From contig JBDKGV010000065.1 of NCBI GenBank assembly GCA_039798005.1, forward strand, positions 1-16,163: a stretch of DNA of 16,163 bases, in the 5' to 3' direction. The position numbers and the translations under genes are program-made. The stretch is from JBDKGV01 sp039798005 (lineage in GTDB: Bacteria > Fibrobacterota > Fibrobacteria > UBA5070). This document shows positions 7,151 to 14,231 of this stretch, one piece after another. The notes under the pieces are model-generated. The model made no database searches and was not told the origin of the DNA. It was given only the letters and a program-made list of their open reading frames with translations. Position 1 is the stretch's first letter. Each line of letters begins with the position of its first letter.

Positions 7151-7735
7151 ATGCGCTACCATGGCAGGATGCATGAACAATCAAGCCAAGTGGCGGGGCG
7201 CGGGATCACCACGGATTCGCTGTGGAAGTTGATGGATCGGGTGGAAGCCAGCATCACCGGTGTCAACAGCAAGGCCACCATCCTCTTCTATCTGAATGGT
7301 TTCCTGCTCACCAACCTGGCCCTCCAGTGGCCGCGGTTGTTTCAAGTTCTCAAGGGCTCCTCGGGTTCGGCAGGGGTCGCCGGGTCGGTCGCGGTGGCGG
7401 CCATCGGACTTTCGGCGATCGGAACGACGGTGTCCTTGTGGGCCAGCTATTCGGCCATCCTGCCGGGGAACATCGCACGCCAGAAGGCTTCCGGCCCGAA
7501 GTCGCTGGTCTTCTTCGCCCATGTCAGCCAGCGCACGCCGGAGGAGTACAGCCAGGCCATCGGTGCATGCACCGAGCCGGAATTGCGGGAGGACCTGATC
7601 CGCCAGATCCATTCCCTGGCAGTCTTGGTCCACACCAAGCAGAAGTTGATGCGCCTGGCGGTGCAATCGGCCATGAGCCTTTCGATCCCAAGCCTTGTGA
7701 TCCTGCTTGCGCTCTATCTGGTGCGAGGCGTTTGA
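7151..7735 (+). CDS. DUF5706 / Pycsar-effector-like membrane protein
   Basis: A 194-residue protein with three predicted membrane segments, at about 42-58, 76-99 and 172-191. The pattern resembles the DUF5706 family, whose best known members are the transmembrane effectors (PycTM) of the Pycsar anti-phage system: an N-terminal helix with MDRVEASITGVNSKATILF, then SLVFFAHVSQRTPEEY at 118-133 and ELREDLIRQIHSLAVLVHTKQ at about 144-164 before the last helix. In Pycsar a cyclic pyrimidine nucleotide made by a cyclase opens this effector to damage the membrane. No cyclase is next to it here. The frame extends upstream to a TTG at 7115; the ATG at 7151 is preferred because GGAAAGG lies about 9 nt before it. 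A later ATG at 7169 is possible. The function may differ from phage defence. Confidence 0.65.
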   Translation: MRYHGRMHEQSSQVAGRGITTDSLWKLMDRVEASITGVNSKATILFYLNGFLLTNLALQWPRLFQVLKGSSGSAGVAGSVAVAAIGLSAIGTTVSLWASYSAILPGNIARQKASGPKSLVFFAHVSQRTPEEYSQAIGACTEPELREDLIRQIHSLAVLVHTKQKLMRLAVQSAMSLSIPSLVILLALYLVRGV

Positions 7736-8661
7736 GACCCGTTCGTTGGCTCTGGTTGTCAGGATCGTTGTGCATGGCAAGCGTTCCTGGCTTCGTGCCG
7801 TATGATCTGCGCATCGATGTCCGGGAGGTTGACTCGGCAGGGCACCGGCGCATGGCCTTGCGGCGCTTCGAGGATTCGTCGGGTGTGAGCTGGAGGCTCC
7901 TCTTGGACCCGCACCGGCTCGAAACATCGGTTGGCCGGGCCGATCACTGGAAGGGTCTCCAAACCAGTTCCGGCTTTGAAGGGACGGTCTGGGGACGGCT
8001 CACCAAGGCCCAGCGCCAAGGTGGCTGGCGCACCGGGGGCATCAGTCAAGCAGTGAACCCGAGCCAAGGCATCGTCCTTTCAGTCGATCTCTGCCCTTCG
8101 CGTAAGCCGTTCGACCGCCGATTGCTGAGGCGTCTCTTCGAGGTGTTCCCGGCAGGACAGGCGATCCCCGTGTCCTTTGCGGTCTCGGGGGAGTGGCTGC
8201 GTCGCCATGGCGCTGACTTGGCATGGTTGCAGGCCTTGGAACGCAGTGGACGGATCAAGTCGACGTGGATCAACCACAGCGATCACCATCACTTCCGCAA
8301 GGGCATGCCCGCACGTCGCAACTTCCTGAACCTGCCGGGCACCAACGTCGAGGCCGAGATCCTGGGGGCCGAGTCGGAAATGCTCCGGCATGGCTGCCTG
8401 CCGTCCGCCTTTTTCCGTTTCCCGGGGCTGGTCGATGATTCCCTGCTCAGTGCGAGGGTCCTGCGCACCGGACTGCTTCCGGTCGGGTCCGACGCGTGGC
8501 TTGCCAAGAGCCAGGCGCCTCGGCTTGGCAGCATCGTGCTGGTCCACGGCAACGGCAACGAGCCCGCCGGCGTGCGGGAATTCCTCAAGCTTCTGGAGAA
8601 GGAGCGGCCAAGCATCCGACAGGGCCATTGGCGACTGATCGATCTTCCGCAAGGGTTGTGA
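7732..8661 (+). CDS. Divergent secreted polysaccharide deacetylase (NodB-like)
   Basis: A protein of about 309 residues with spaced motifs of carbohydrate esterase family 4: IVLSVDLCPS at 114-123 (the Asp of motif 1, with the usual second Asp replaced), WINHSDHHHF at 179-188 (HSxxH metal ligands), FFRFPGL at 227-233 (motif 3), and SIVLVHGNGNEP near 267-278 (motif 5 position). Such enzymes remove acetyl groups from chitin, peptidoglycan or exopolysaccharide; the substrate here is unknown. A TTG start at 7732 overlaps the previous stop (TTGA) and gives a short signal peptide MRPVRWLWLSGSLCMAS. The alternative ATG at 7774, with AGGA 9 nt upstream, gives a protein without it. The start is therefore uncertain. 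The overlap suggests co-translation with the DUF5706 gene. Confidence 0.68.
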   Translation: MRPVRWLWLSGSLCMASVPGFVPYDLRIDVREVDSAGHRRMALRRFEDSSGVSWRLLLDPHRLETSVGRADHWKGLQTSSGFEGTVWGRLTKAQRQGGWRTGGISQAVNPSQGIVLSVDLCPSRKPFDRRLLRRLFEVFPAGQAIPVSFAVSGEWLRRHGADLAWLQALERSGRIKSTWINHSDHHHFRKGMPARRNFLNLPGTNVEAEILGAESEMLRHGCLPSAFFRFPGLVDDSLLSARVLRTGLLPVGSDAWLAKSQAPRLGSIVLVHGNGNEPAGVREFLKLLEKERPSIRQGHWRLIDLPQGL

Positions 8662-8730
8662 GGGGAAAGCCTTCCCCTGAAGGCGCACGCGGTTGCGCCT
8701 TCACCCCTTCTCCTGGGGGCTTTGCCCCCA
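8661..8730 (+). terminator. Stack of three hairpins directly after the deacetylase gene
   Basis: Starting at the last base of the stop codon are AGGGGAA/TTCCCCT (8661-8678), GAAGGCGCA/TGCGCCTTC (8679-8702) and TGGGGGC-TTT-GCCCCCA (8714-8730). No strong T-run follows, so this is a likely 3' end or stability structure rather than a classic intrinsic terminator. It opens the 790-bp gene-free region 8662-9450. Confidence 0.5.
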
Positions 8731-8793
8731 AACCCCCGTTTGCTGTCTTGCAGGCGCTCCGGCCTGCCCTTGGTCATAGTGTATGCGCGTTGT

Positions 8794-8885
8794 TCTGGGC
8801 CTTCCCGGCCCAGACCCGGGCCCAGGGCCACTGGCGGCCCTGGGAACCGCCACGGGGGGATTGCCATCCCCCTCGACCCCCGGAT
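8794..8885 (+). repeat. Structured repeat, short copy (hairpins H1-H3 only)
   Basis: This plus-oriented copy aligns with the reverse complements of the copies at 9111-9387 and 11229-11505. H1 is CTGGGCC/GGCCCAG (8795-8813), H2 CCCAGGGCC/GGCCCTGGG (8821-8844), and H3 GGGGGAT/ATCCCCC (8855-8872). The linker AACCGCCA between H2 and H3 and the GACCC after H3 are shared. Similarity ends near GGAT at 8885, so the conserved second half of the other copies is missing. It lies 133 bp after the deacetylase stop, in the same orientation as that gene. Confidence 0.75.
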
Positions 8886-8976
8886 AGAGACACTCCGTGG
8901 GCCGTGAAGTGGGTCAAGACGGGTCACGCTTCGAACCGATCTTACCGTAGGCCCTTCGTGAAATGGGTCGTACGGG

Positions 8977-8999
8977 CTTTGCCCGCTGCGCGGGCAAAG
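8977..8999. repeat. Perfect hairpin in a gene-free stretch
   Basis: CTTTGCCCGC at 8977-8986 pairs with GCGGGCAAAG at 8990-8999 around a TGC loop. No neighbouring gene starts or stops here. Apart from this hairpin I see nothing recognisable in 8886-9110. Confidence 0.5.
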
Positions 9000-9110
9000 G
9001 GCTGTTGTCACCGTCGCTTCGCTTTGTCAGAAGGCGTGCGCGGAGGCCATGGTGAGGGCATCTTCAGAAGTCGGCGGACGGCAAGCCTCATGTATTGTTT
9101 GGCTCGCGAG

Positions 9111-9387
9111 GCACGCACAAGGCCATGGCCACGGCAGTGGCCACGTGTAGTTCCCTTCTTGGGGTCCCCGTGTTGCGATCCTGATCGCGCGGGGTAAGCT
9201 GACGGTCATGCAAGCACAAGGTTGCTGATCGTGAGTGGTGGCACGACTCGCGTAGTGGTTGCGAAAATGCAGGGTCCCCAGGGATGCCATCCCTGGGTGG
9301 CGGTTCCCAGGGCCGCCAGTGGCCCTGGGCCCTGGTCTGGACCGGGAGGGTCCAGAGCGACAGTTTCAAAAAAACGTATTACTTCGC
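9111..9387 (-). repeat. Structured repeat, full copy A (277 bp)
   Basis: This copy aligns over its whole length with 11229-11505. Read on the minus strand, 64 bp after the stop of the gene at 9451-11106, it has five hairpins in order: H1 TCTGGACC/GGTCCAGA (9336-9356), H2 CCCAGGGCC/GGCCCTGGG (9306-9329), H3 CCCAGGGATG/CATCCCTGGG (9277-9297), H4 CCCCG-GCGATC/GATCGC-CGGGG (9166-9194), and H5 TGGCCAC/GTGGCCA (9126-9143). The part from about 9160 to 9266 is almost identical to the other long copy, while H2 and H3 differ in sequence but not in pairing. I see no terminal inverted repeats or transposase, and no convincing coding potential. Confidence 0.82.
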
Positions 9388-9450
9388 GGATAGCAAATCA
9401 TCTCACCCGAGGCAGTGGAACTTCACCGAAGCAGTCGCTCTTGGCATTCC

Positions 9451-11106
9451 TCAAGGGATCGCGAAAAGTCGAGTTTCCTCGATGGCTCCGACTTGCATCT
9501 GGACCAGATGAAGACCAGAGGTCAGAGGAACGGACTCTCCAGGGTCGAGCGGCACATCGGCTTCGAGTTGTCCCGAGGCCTTGAAGAGGCGCAGCCGAGC
9601 CGCCCCGGTTCCGGTCCATCCCACGCGATTTCCCTTCTGCCACAGGCGCGACCTCCCTTGCGGCGATTGGCGCAGTCGGAGCGGAGTATGGGGGCCGAAC
9701 TCCATGCGGGTGGCCATCATATAGCCTCCATTCCCCGTCATGGTGGCACCTTGAACGCTTCCGGCCAGCCAGAGTTCGTCACCGTAGGCATGGGCGCTCA
9801 TCACGTTTTCCAAGAGCGGAGAGGCATCCAAGACTTTCAGGGAATCGTCGAGTAGGAGCAGGTTGGCCGTGTCATTGTAACCCGTCCAATCTTCACCCCA
9901 AGCGAGCCAGCCATGTCTTGGGGCTCGTCCCACATTCCAACTGCCCGGGCGGCGCCAGCCAGTGAGCGGTACACCCCGAACAGCGGCGAGGGTGGAATCC
10001 AGCAGGAGGAGCAAATTGCGCCCGATGGTCGGAGCGTACGAGGGGCGATTGAAAGAGGCGGAATCGGCCGGAACTATTACTGTCTTGCTTGCGATCTGCA
10101 CCGCGTTCGCCTTGGGGCAGATGGACAGGAGGATGGAACCGTCTTGGGCTTTGGCCATGCCGTGCACGGATGCCGTGGTCGTGTCCAGAGGACTGGATTC
10201 ATTGAGAAGGGAGCCAGAGGCGTCATACCTGGCAAGGATGACTTTGGTGTTGTTCCAGAGGGTGTCCGTGGGCGCACTGCGGGCAAGCAGGATCTCGTTG
10301 CCGCGGACGATGGCGGCGGCCCCGGAAGGGGGTAGGTAGCTGACGCTGAAGTTTGGTGTGGCGGCTGAGAACGGTTTGATCCAGCGCAATGCGCCTTGGC
10401 TGGAAAGGCATCCGAAAAAGCCGGCCTCGGAGAGGTTGCTGATGCGCACCTTCGCTAAGCTGGAGGAGATGTCCAGGGTGTCCGTTTGAGGGATGATCAG
10501 ACTGGCATAGCTGGAACGGCCAAGGAACACGATGTCGCCATTGGCCAGAGTGTCGGTCCAATGGATGGATAATCCTCTACTTCCTGCTGCAAACGAGTCG
10601 GGGGCAGAGGTGATGCGCCAGCTCCAGAGCAGGTCGCCAGCGCGGCTCCAGCGGGAGATCCTCGCAGTCTGGACCAATGGATTCCGGGCGAGTCGACTGG
10701 TATCAAAAGCAAGGGTATCCCTGTTGATGAGACCGGCCGTGAGGATGTCTCCATTGGAGAGGATCGAAGAGGTGTACCAAAAACTGCGAAACTCGCTCTT
10801 CTGAAAGCGTTTCCAGAGCAGGTTGCCGGACCTGTCCCACATTTCGACGGTATTGTCTGCGATGCACGCATCGCCTTGGCGAATGCCAAAGAGGAGTGGG
10901 GCACCCGGTTGGCAGTACGTCGAATCGGCGCGGACACCGACGACCACGATGCTGTCCTTGCCATAAGGTCGGGCATCTAAAAGGCGGTCCCGGGAGGATA
11001 CTCCGGCGCCAGTCCATATTCCATCATATCCACTCGTCCAGGTCGTGGCATTCTGGAAGGCAGGAATGGACAGGCTTGTGAGGAGGCAAAGGAACAGGGC
11101 GCGCAT
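9451..11106 (-). CDS. Large secreted beta-propeller-like protein with C-terminal sorting-like domain
   Basis: A 551-residue protein with a signal peptide (MRALFLCLLTSLSIPAF). The mature part carries several repeats of the form GNLLWKR, GDLLWSWR, GALRWIK, each an SxG-x-L-x-W strand as in PQQ-type or other beta-propeller blades, alternating with ILSNGDILTAG- and LANGDIVFLG-like segments. The last 75 residues or so (475-551) form a beta-rich domain with ARLRLFKASGQLEADV and SGLHLVQMQV, resembling the C-terminal sorting domains of T9SS cargo. The protein is therefore probably exported and surface-attached or released. No catalytic motif is visible and the function is unknown. The ATG at 11106 lacks a clear Shine-Dalgarno sequence. 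The 123 bp between it and the repeat at 11229 show no confident promoter. Confidence 0.72.
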   Translation of the reverse strand: MRALFLCLLTSLSIPAFQNATTWTSGYDGIWTGAGVSSRDRLLDARPYGKDSIVVVGVRADSTYCQPGAPLLFGIRQGDACIADNTVEMWDRSGNLLWKRFQKSEFRSFWYTSSILSNGDILTAGLINRDTLAFDTSRLARNPLVQTARISRWSRAGDLLWSWRITSAPDSFAAGSRGLSIHWTDTLANGDIVFLGRSSYASLIIPQTDTLDISSSLAKVRISNLSEAGFFGCLSSQGALRWIKPFSAATPNFSVSYLPPSGAAAIVRGNEILLARSAPTDTLWNNTKVILARYDASGSLLNESSPLDTTTASVHGMAKAQDGSILLSICPKANAVQIASKTVIVPADSASFNRPSYAPTIGRNLLLLLDSTLAAVRGVPLTGWRRPGSWNVGRAPRHGWLAWGEDWTGYNDTANLLLLDDSLKVLDASPLLENVMSAHAYGDELWLAGSVQGATMTGNGGYMMATRMEFGPHTPLRLRQSPQGRSRLWQKGNRVGWTGTGAARLRLFKASGQLEADVPLDPGESVPLTSGLHLVQMQVGAIEETRLFAIP

Positions 11107-11228
11107 TTGGGCGAATGTAAATCAGGAACGCTATGGGCACTCGATTGCTCTGAGCATGCGGATCTCTGACCCGTGACCCATTGGTATTCTCGGCTGAAAG
11201 CATGATCCATAGAACATTGGCAATCCAA

Positions 11229-11505
11229 GCACGCGCCAAGCAGTGGCCACGGCAGTGGCCATGTGAAGTCACCTGCTTGGGGTCCCCGTGTTGCGATCCT
11301 GATCGCGCGGGGCACGCTGACGGTCATGCAAGCACAAGGTTGCTGATCGCAAGTGGTGGCAAGACCCGCGAAGTGGTTGCGAAAATCCGTGGGTCCGGGC
11401 GGCGGAACGCCCGGCGGCGGTTTCCAAAGGTGGGCCGGACCACCTTTGGCCCTGGTCTGGACCGGGTTTGGTCCAGAGAGACAGTTATTTAGCGCGTTAC
11501 TTCGC
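11229..11505 (-). repeat. Structured repeat, full copy B (277 bp)
   Basis: This is the second long copy, the same length as 9111-9387 and again just 31 bp after the stop of a minus-strand gene (11536-13179). Its hairpins are H1 TCTGGACC/GGTCCAGA (11456-11477), H2 CCAAAGGTGG/CCACCTTTGG (11424-11449), H3 CCGGGCG/CGCCCGG (11395-11414), H4 CCCCG-GCGATC/GATCGC-CGGGG (11284-11312), and H5 TGGCCAC/GTGGCCA (11244-11261). H2 and H3 have wholly different sequences from copy A yet pair perfectly. It fills most of the gene-free region 11107-11535; the remainder, 11107-11228, holds nothing I recognise. Confidence 0.82.
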
Positions 11506-11535
11506 TTCAGGGACTCCAAGTGGAACGATTGGCCT

Positions 11536-13179
11536 TCATCGCTCCAGGTCGAGATTCGTGAACGAACCGGTCGTGGTCAGGTTTGATCCCGCCGTGCGGG
11601 CGCGGACCAGAAGAAGGCCCTTGGGCAGGCTGCTCAGGGACAGGCTGCGACCTCCGATTGCCGGGTCGATCGTTCGCACGAGATTGCCACGCACATCGAA
11701 GAGATCCATGCGCACGCAGGCCTCGGCGAGTTCGATTCTGCCATTGCGCACCTCGAAGGTCTTGCTGGCGGTTTCGACGGTCTCGAGAACTCCGGTCGGG
11801 GTCGGGTTCTTCTCGCCCAACAGGTTCGTGTTGGCAAGCAGGATCTGATAGGGCCATTGCTCGTCGTTGGTATTGTCGTCGTCCCATGCGTGGCGCCAGT
11901 GCTCCTGAGGGGAGCCCGACACCACAAGCCACAACTTGGAACAGTTGGCCGGGACGGTGAAGCTGAGCTTGCCTTCGGGATTGGCGCCGCTTGCATACTT
12001 GGCCGTGGCCATGGTGCTGTAGGTTCTGGTGCCGTCCTTGAGCAGGGCGACGAAGCCGTACCGCCAGCCGCCCTTGTCCACCTTGAGCGAGCGGAATCCC
12101 GTGGTCCCGGCCTTGCCCTTGAAGTTGACGGAAACGATCGTCCCGGCTGTCGGGACGTTGAGCTTGATGCTGTTGTAGCCGTAGTTCTCGGGGGCCACCG
12201 CCGCGTCGACCGTCCACGACTTGTCCGAACCCGCCGTCATCTTCACCTGTGCCCGGCTGTCGATGAAATTGGCTCCGTAGGACTTGATCGCAGGCAGGTC
12301 CCACGTCGTCAAGCGCGAGGCATGTTCATACATCTCGTCGTTGAACTGCTCCTGGGTGATGGAATTGAGACGCTTGTAGGTCTCCACCGGGTCTTCCGGG
12401 CTGCGCGCCTCACGCCACAGCTTTCCGATGAAATGAGGTCCTCGCTTCCATGTCCAGTAGTCGGGAAGGAAATAGTTCGCGTAGCGTGGCGTCTCGTGCA
12501 GGATGTGCAAGTGGTTGCTGCGGATGTATTCGGGAAAGTCCACTTCGGTGAACTGCTGCTCCGGGTACACCTTGAAGGCCTGCCATTGAGCGACCTGCTC
12601 CCAGAAGCCGTTGCCGCCGCTTGCATTGGCACCGAAGCCGTAGCGCCAGCCGCCGCCCGGGACATCCGCTCCCGTCATGTATTCGAAGCAGTGGCCGATC
12701 TCGTGCGCGAGCACGTTGTCGATGTTGGCGGCCGCCGGATTGACGTGCAAGGTTCCCACCATGTCGTCCTGCCCCGATCCGTAGGCGCCCCATTCGGTGG
12801 AGTAGAGCAGGAAGATCATCTGCTTGTACTTGTCGGTGAGGGAGGATCCTTTCGTCACCATCTTCAGGGAATCCACATAGGTGGCAAAGCTCTTCTCCGC
12901 GACCACCTTCAGGGCTTCCATGTTGACCTTGTAGTCGCCGGTGGCCTTGGACGGATCGGCTCCGAAACCGGGTTCCCAGAAGATCACCCAGTTGTCCGTC
13001 TCCACCTTGCGGCTGTTGCTCCACTTGGCATCGGGCTTGGTGACGTCGATCCCGTCCCGGGTGATGAACTGCGGGATGTAGATCTGCTTGGCCCCGTAGG
13101 CGGCAGGGGCCAGGCAGGACGCCAGCAGCAGCCCTTTCAGGCCGAGGATGCCGGAACGCAGCGGTGTGTCGGATCTCAT
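11536..13179 (-). CDS. Secreted HExxH putative metallopeptidase (DUF6055-like) with C-terminal sorting-like domain
   Basis: A 547-residue protein with an N-terminal signal peptide (hydrophobic GILGLKGLLLASCLAPAAYG, cut near A28-G29). An early segment NWVIFWEPGFG leads to a zinc-metallopeptidase motif HEIGH at 159-163, in VLAHEIGHCFEYMTGA. GFWEQVAQWQA follows about 28 residues later and may give the third ligand, E194. The overall pattern resembles DUF6055 proteins, a secreted HExxH family of unknown substrate; this family name is from memory. The middle and C-terminal parts are beta-rich, and the end (about 470-547), with VRMDLFDVRGNLVRTID and LPKGLLLVRA, is a T9SS-like sorting domain. AGGAG lies 5 nt before the ATG, so the start is firm. 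It probably acts outside the cell on polymer-associated protein or glycoprotein; that is inference. Confidence 0.74.
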   Translation of the reverse strand: MRSDTPLRSGILGLKGLLLASCLAPAAYGAKQIYIPQFITRDGIDVTKPDAKWSNSRKVETDNWVIFWEPGFGADPSKATGDYKVNMEALKVVAEKSFATYVDSLKMVTKGSSLTDKYKQMIFLLYSTEWGAYGSGQDDMVGTLHVNPAAANIDNVLAHEIGHCFEYMTGADVPGGGWRYGFGANASGGNGFWEQVAQWQAFKVYPEQQFTEVDFPEYIRSNHLHILHETPRYANYFLPDYWTWKRGPHFIGKLWREARSPEDPVETYKRLNSITQEQFNDEMYEHASRLTTWDLPAIKSYGANFIDSRAQVKMTAGSDKSWTVDAAVAPENYGYNSIKLNVPTAGTIVSVNFKGKAGTTGFRSLKVDKGGWRYGFVALLKDGTRTYSTMATAKYASGANPEGKLSFTVPANCSKLWLVVSGSPQEHWRHAWDDDNTNDEQWPYQILLANTNLLGEKNPTPTGVLETVETASKTFEVRNGRIELAEACVRMDLFDVRGNLVRTIDPAIGGRSLSLSSLPKGLLLVRARTAGSNLTTTGSFTNLDLER

Positions 13180-13344
13180 GGGTTCTCCTGTGCCAAGTTT
13201 GCGAAGTGAATCCCAACAAACCTATGGCCGGAACTGTCCCCATGCCTTCCGATCCACGCCTGCCTATGCGGATATCGTTGAGGAGAATGTTCAACATCTG
13301 TCATCATTCACGACCCTTGAGGTGTGCCAAGGACGCACCCTGAC

Positions 13345-13379
13345 GAAAAATCCCCCGCACGGATCGTGCGGAGGGATTT
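13345..13379 (-). terminator. Rho-independent terminator after hsp20
   Basis: On the minus strand AAATCCC-T-CCGCACG pairs with CGTGCGG-GGGATTT, a stem of 14 pairs with one bulged base and a 3-nt loop, running into TTTTT. It lies 24 bp past the hsp20 stop. Confidence 0.85.
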
Positions 13380-13402
13380 GACAGAATTTGACTTTTTGGC
13401 CT

Positions 13403-13813
13403 TCAGGTGATCTCGATCTTGCGGGGGCCGACCTCGGGCTTGAGGGCCAGGGTCACTTCCAGGACGCCGTTGTCGAAGCGGGCGGCGATGGCTTCGCGGT
13501 CCACCGTCTTGGGGAGTGAGAAGGAACGGCTGAAGTCCCCGTAGCCGCTCTCGCAGTAGCGGTACCCCTTGCCCGACTCGGGGGCCTTGCGATGTCCGGA
13601 GATGGTCAGGGTGTCGTCCTTGGTCTCGATCTTCACGTCCTCGCGGGCCACGCCGGGAAGGTCCAGCCGCAGGGCGTACGATCCTTCGCGTTCGATCACG
13701 TCCACGGCCGGGCGGAAGTTGGCGGTACGGGCGCTGCGCTCCACCTCGGAGAAGAACTCGTCGAAGAGGTTGTGGGCCAGGGCTGCGCTGCGGGTGAGGG
13801 TGATGGCGTTCAT
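13403..13813 (-). CDS. Hsp20 / alpha-crystallin family small heat shock protein
   Basis: This ATP-independent holdase binds unfolding proteins in the cytoplasm. The 136-residue protein has a short N-terminal arm and an alpha-crystallin domain at about 35-128, with PAVDVIEREGSYALRLDLPG, the GxLxVTL-type GVLEVTL at 116-122, and a C-terminal I-x-I motif (IEI, 133-135) used for oligomer assembly. Length is normal for bacterial Hsp20. AGGAG lies 6 nt before the ATG at 13813. It ends in a strong terminator and is preceded by another, so it is a single-gene transcript, possibly from a sigma-54-like promoter. No CIRCE element is visible. Confidence 0.94.
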   Translation of the reverse strand: MNAITLTRSAALAHNLFDEFFSEVERSARTANFRPAVDVIEREGSYALRLDLPGVAREDVKIETKDDTLTISGHRKAPESGKGYRYCESGYGDFSRSFSLPKTVDREAIAARFDNGVLEVTLALKPEVGPRKIEIT

Positions 13814-13885
13814 GGTGTGCTCCTGTGTGTGGTCTTTGGTGAGAGTGGGCCATTCCGGCCCGTTGCGTTTCTGTCCTTACCAGAG

Positions 13886-13902
13886 ATCAAGAGCCGTGCC
13901 AA
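13886..13902 (-). promoter_or_regulatory. Sigma-54-like promoter upstream of hsp20
   Basis: On the minus strand TTGGCACGGCTCTTGAT matches the -24 element TGGCACG exactly and has TTG at the right 5-nt spacing, but GA instead of GC at -12. The start would lie near 13876 with a leader of about 60 nt. The -12 mismatch makes this tentative. Confidence 0.4.
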
Positions 13903-13913
13903 TTGCGGAAACG

Positions 13914-13937
13914 AAAAGAGCCTGCGGTGGCAGGCTC
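13914..13937 (-). terminator. Rho-independent terminator of the GH9-HMA operon
   Basis: On the minus strand GAGCCTGC-CACC-GCAGGCTC forms a perfect 8-bp stem followed by TTTT. It lies about 67 bp after the stop of the HMA-like gene and just before the hsp20 promoter region. Confidence 0.8.
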
Positions 13938-13948
13938 GAGATGGTGCA

Positions 13949-13975
13949 GATTCTGCTGCGCGATGCGACAGAATC
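13949..13975. repeat. Inverted repeat between the HMA gene and its terminator
   Basis: GATTCTG at 13949-13955 pairs with CAGAATC at 13969-13975 across 13 nt, within which CGC-GAT-GCG can also pair. It lies about 50 bp upstream of the putative hsp20 -24 element, so it could be an activator site or part of the mRNA 3' structure. Confidence 0.4.
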
Positions 13976-14004
13976 GGTGTTTCAGGCGTGACGAAACGAA
14001 GCGA

Positions 14005-14223
14005 TCACTTGAAGCTGACGTCGTAGCCTTCCCCGGCTTGGGCGATCGCGATGAAGACCCGGTTGAGATCAAGCCTCTTCGGATCGTATTCCAGCCGCAC
14101 CAATCCCGGCTTGATGTCCTGGGCATCGATCTCCGCGATGCCATCCAGGACCTGCCGGATGATCTGGACGTCCTTCTTGTCGTTCATGCCGCCAATGGCG
14201 AGTTCGGCGCGTTGCAGGGCCAT
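14005..14223 (-). CDS. Heavy-metal-associated (HMA) fold protein lacking the CxxC motif
   Basis: A 72-residue protein with the beta-alpha-beta-beta-alpha-beta pattern of HMA domains: AELAIGGMNDKKDVQIIRQVL at the start, then IDAQDIKPGLVRLEYDP, LNRVFIAIAQAGEGYDVSF at the end. The usual metal site GMTCxxC is replaced by GGMNDKKD (11-18), so it has no cysteines and probably does not carry copper in the normal way. It begins 8 bp after the GH9 stop, and its ribosome site GAGGA overlaps the GH9 stop codon, which points to co-translation. The terminator at 13914-13937 ends the pair. Its role is unknown. Confidence 0.72.
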   Translation of the reverse strand: MALQRAELAIGGMNDKKDVQIIRQVLDGIAEIDAQDIKPGLVRLEYDPKRLDLNRVFIAIAQAGEGYDVSFK

Positions 14224-14231
14224 GGGATTCC

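Noticed and set aside
7222..7731. Upstream extension of the deacetylase frame through the DUF5706 gene
   Set aside because: The extension lies in another frame of a well-supported membrane protein gene, and its translation lacks protein-like features. The deacetylase starts at 7732 or 7774.
9088..9369. Minus-strand frame inside the repeat, with a similar peptide inside the copy at 11229-11505
   Set aside because: The resemblance comes from the nucleotide repeat. Hairpin stems change freely in sequence while the peptide is not kept, so the constraint is on RNA structure rather than protein.
8661..11505. Integron cassette array with attC sites
   Set aside because: The repeats follow genes in the same orientation as attC sites do. 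However, each has several separate hairpins rather than one long imperfect palindrome, I see no paired GTTRRRY/RYYYAAC ends, and the genes are long and secreted.
9111..11505. MITE or insertion sequence
   Set aside because: No terminal inverted repeats, target-site duplications or transposase could be found around either 277-bp copy.
13180..13200. Sigma-54 promoter before the HExxH gene (TGGCAC on the minus strand)
   Set aside because: TGGCAC is present but no TTGC follows at the required spacing, and the start codon is too close.
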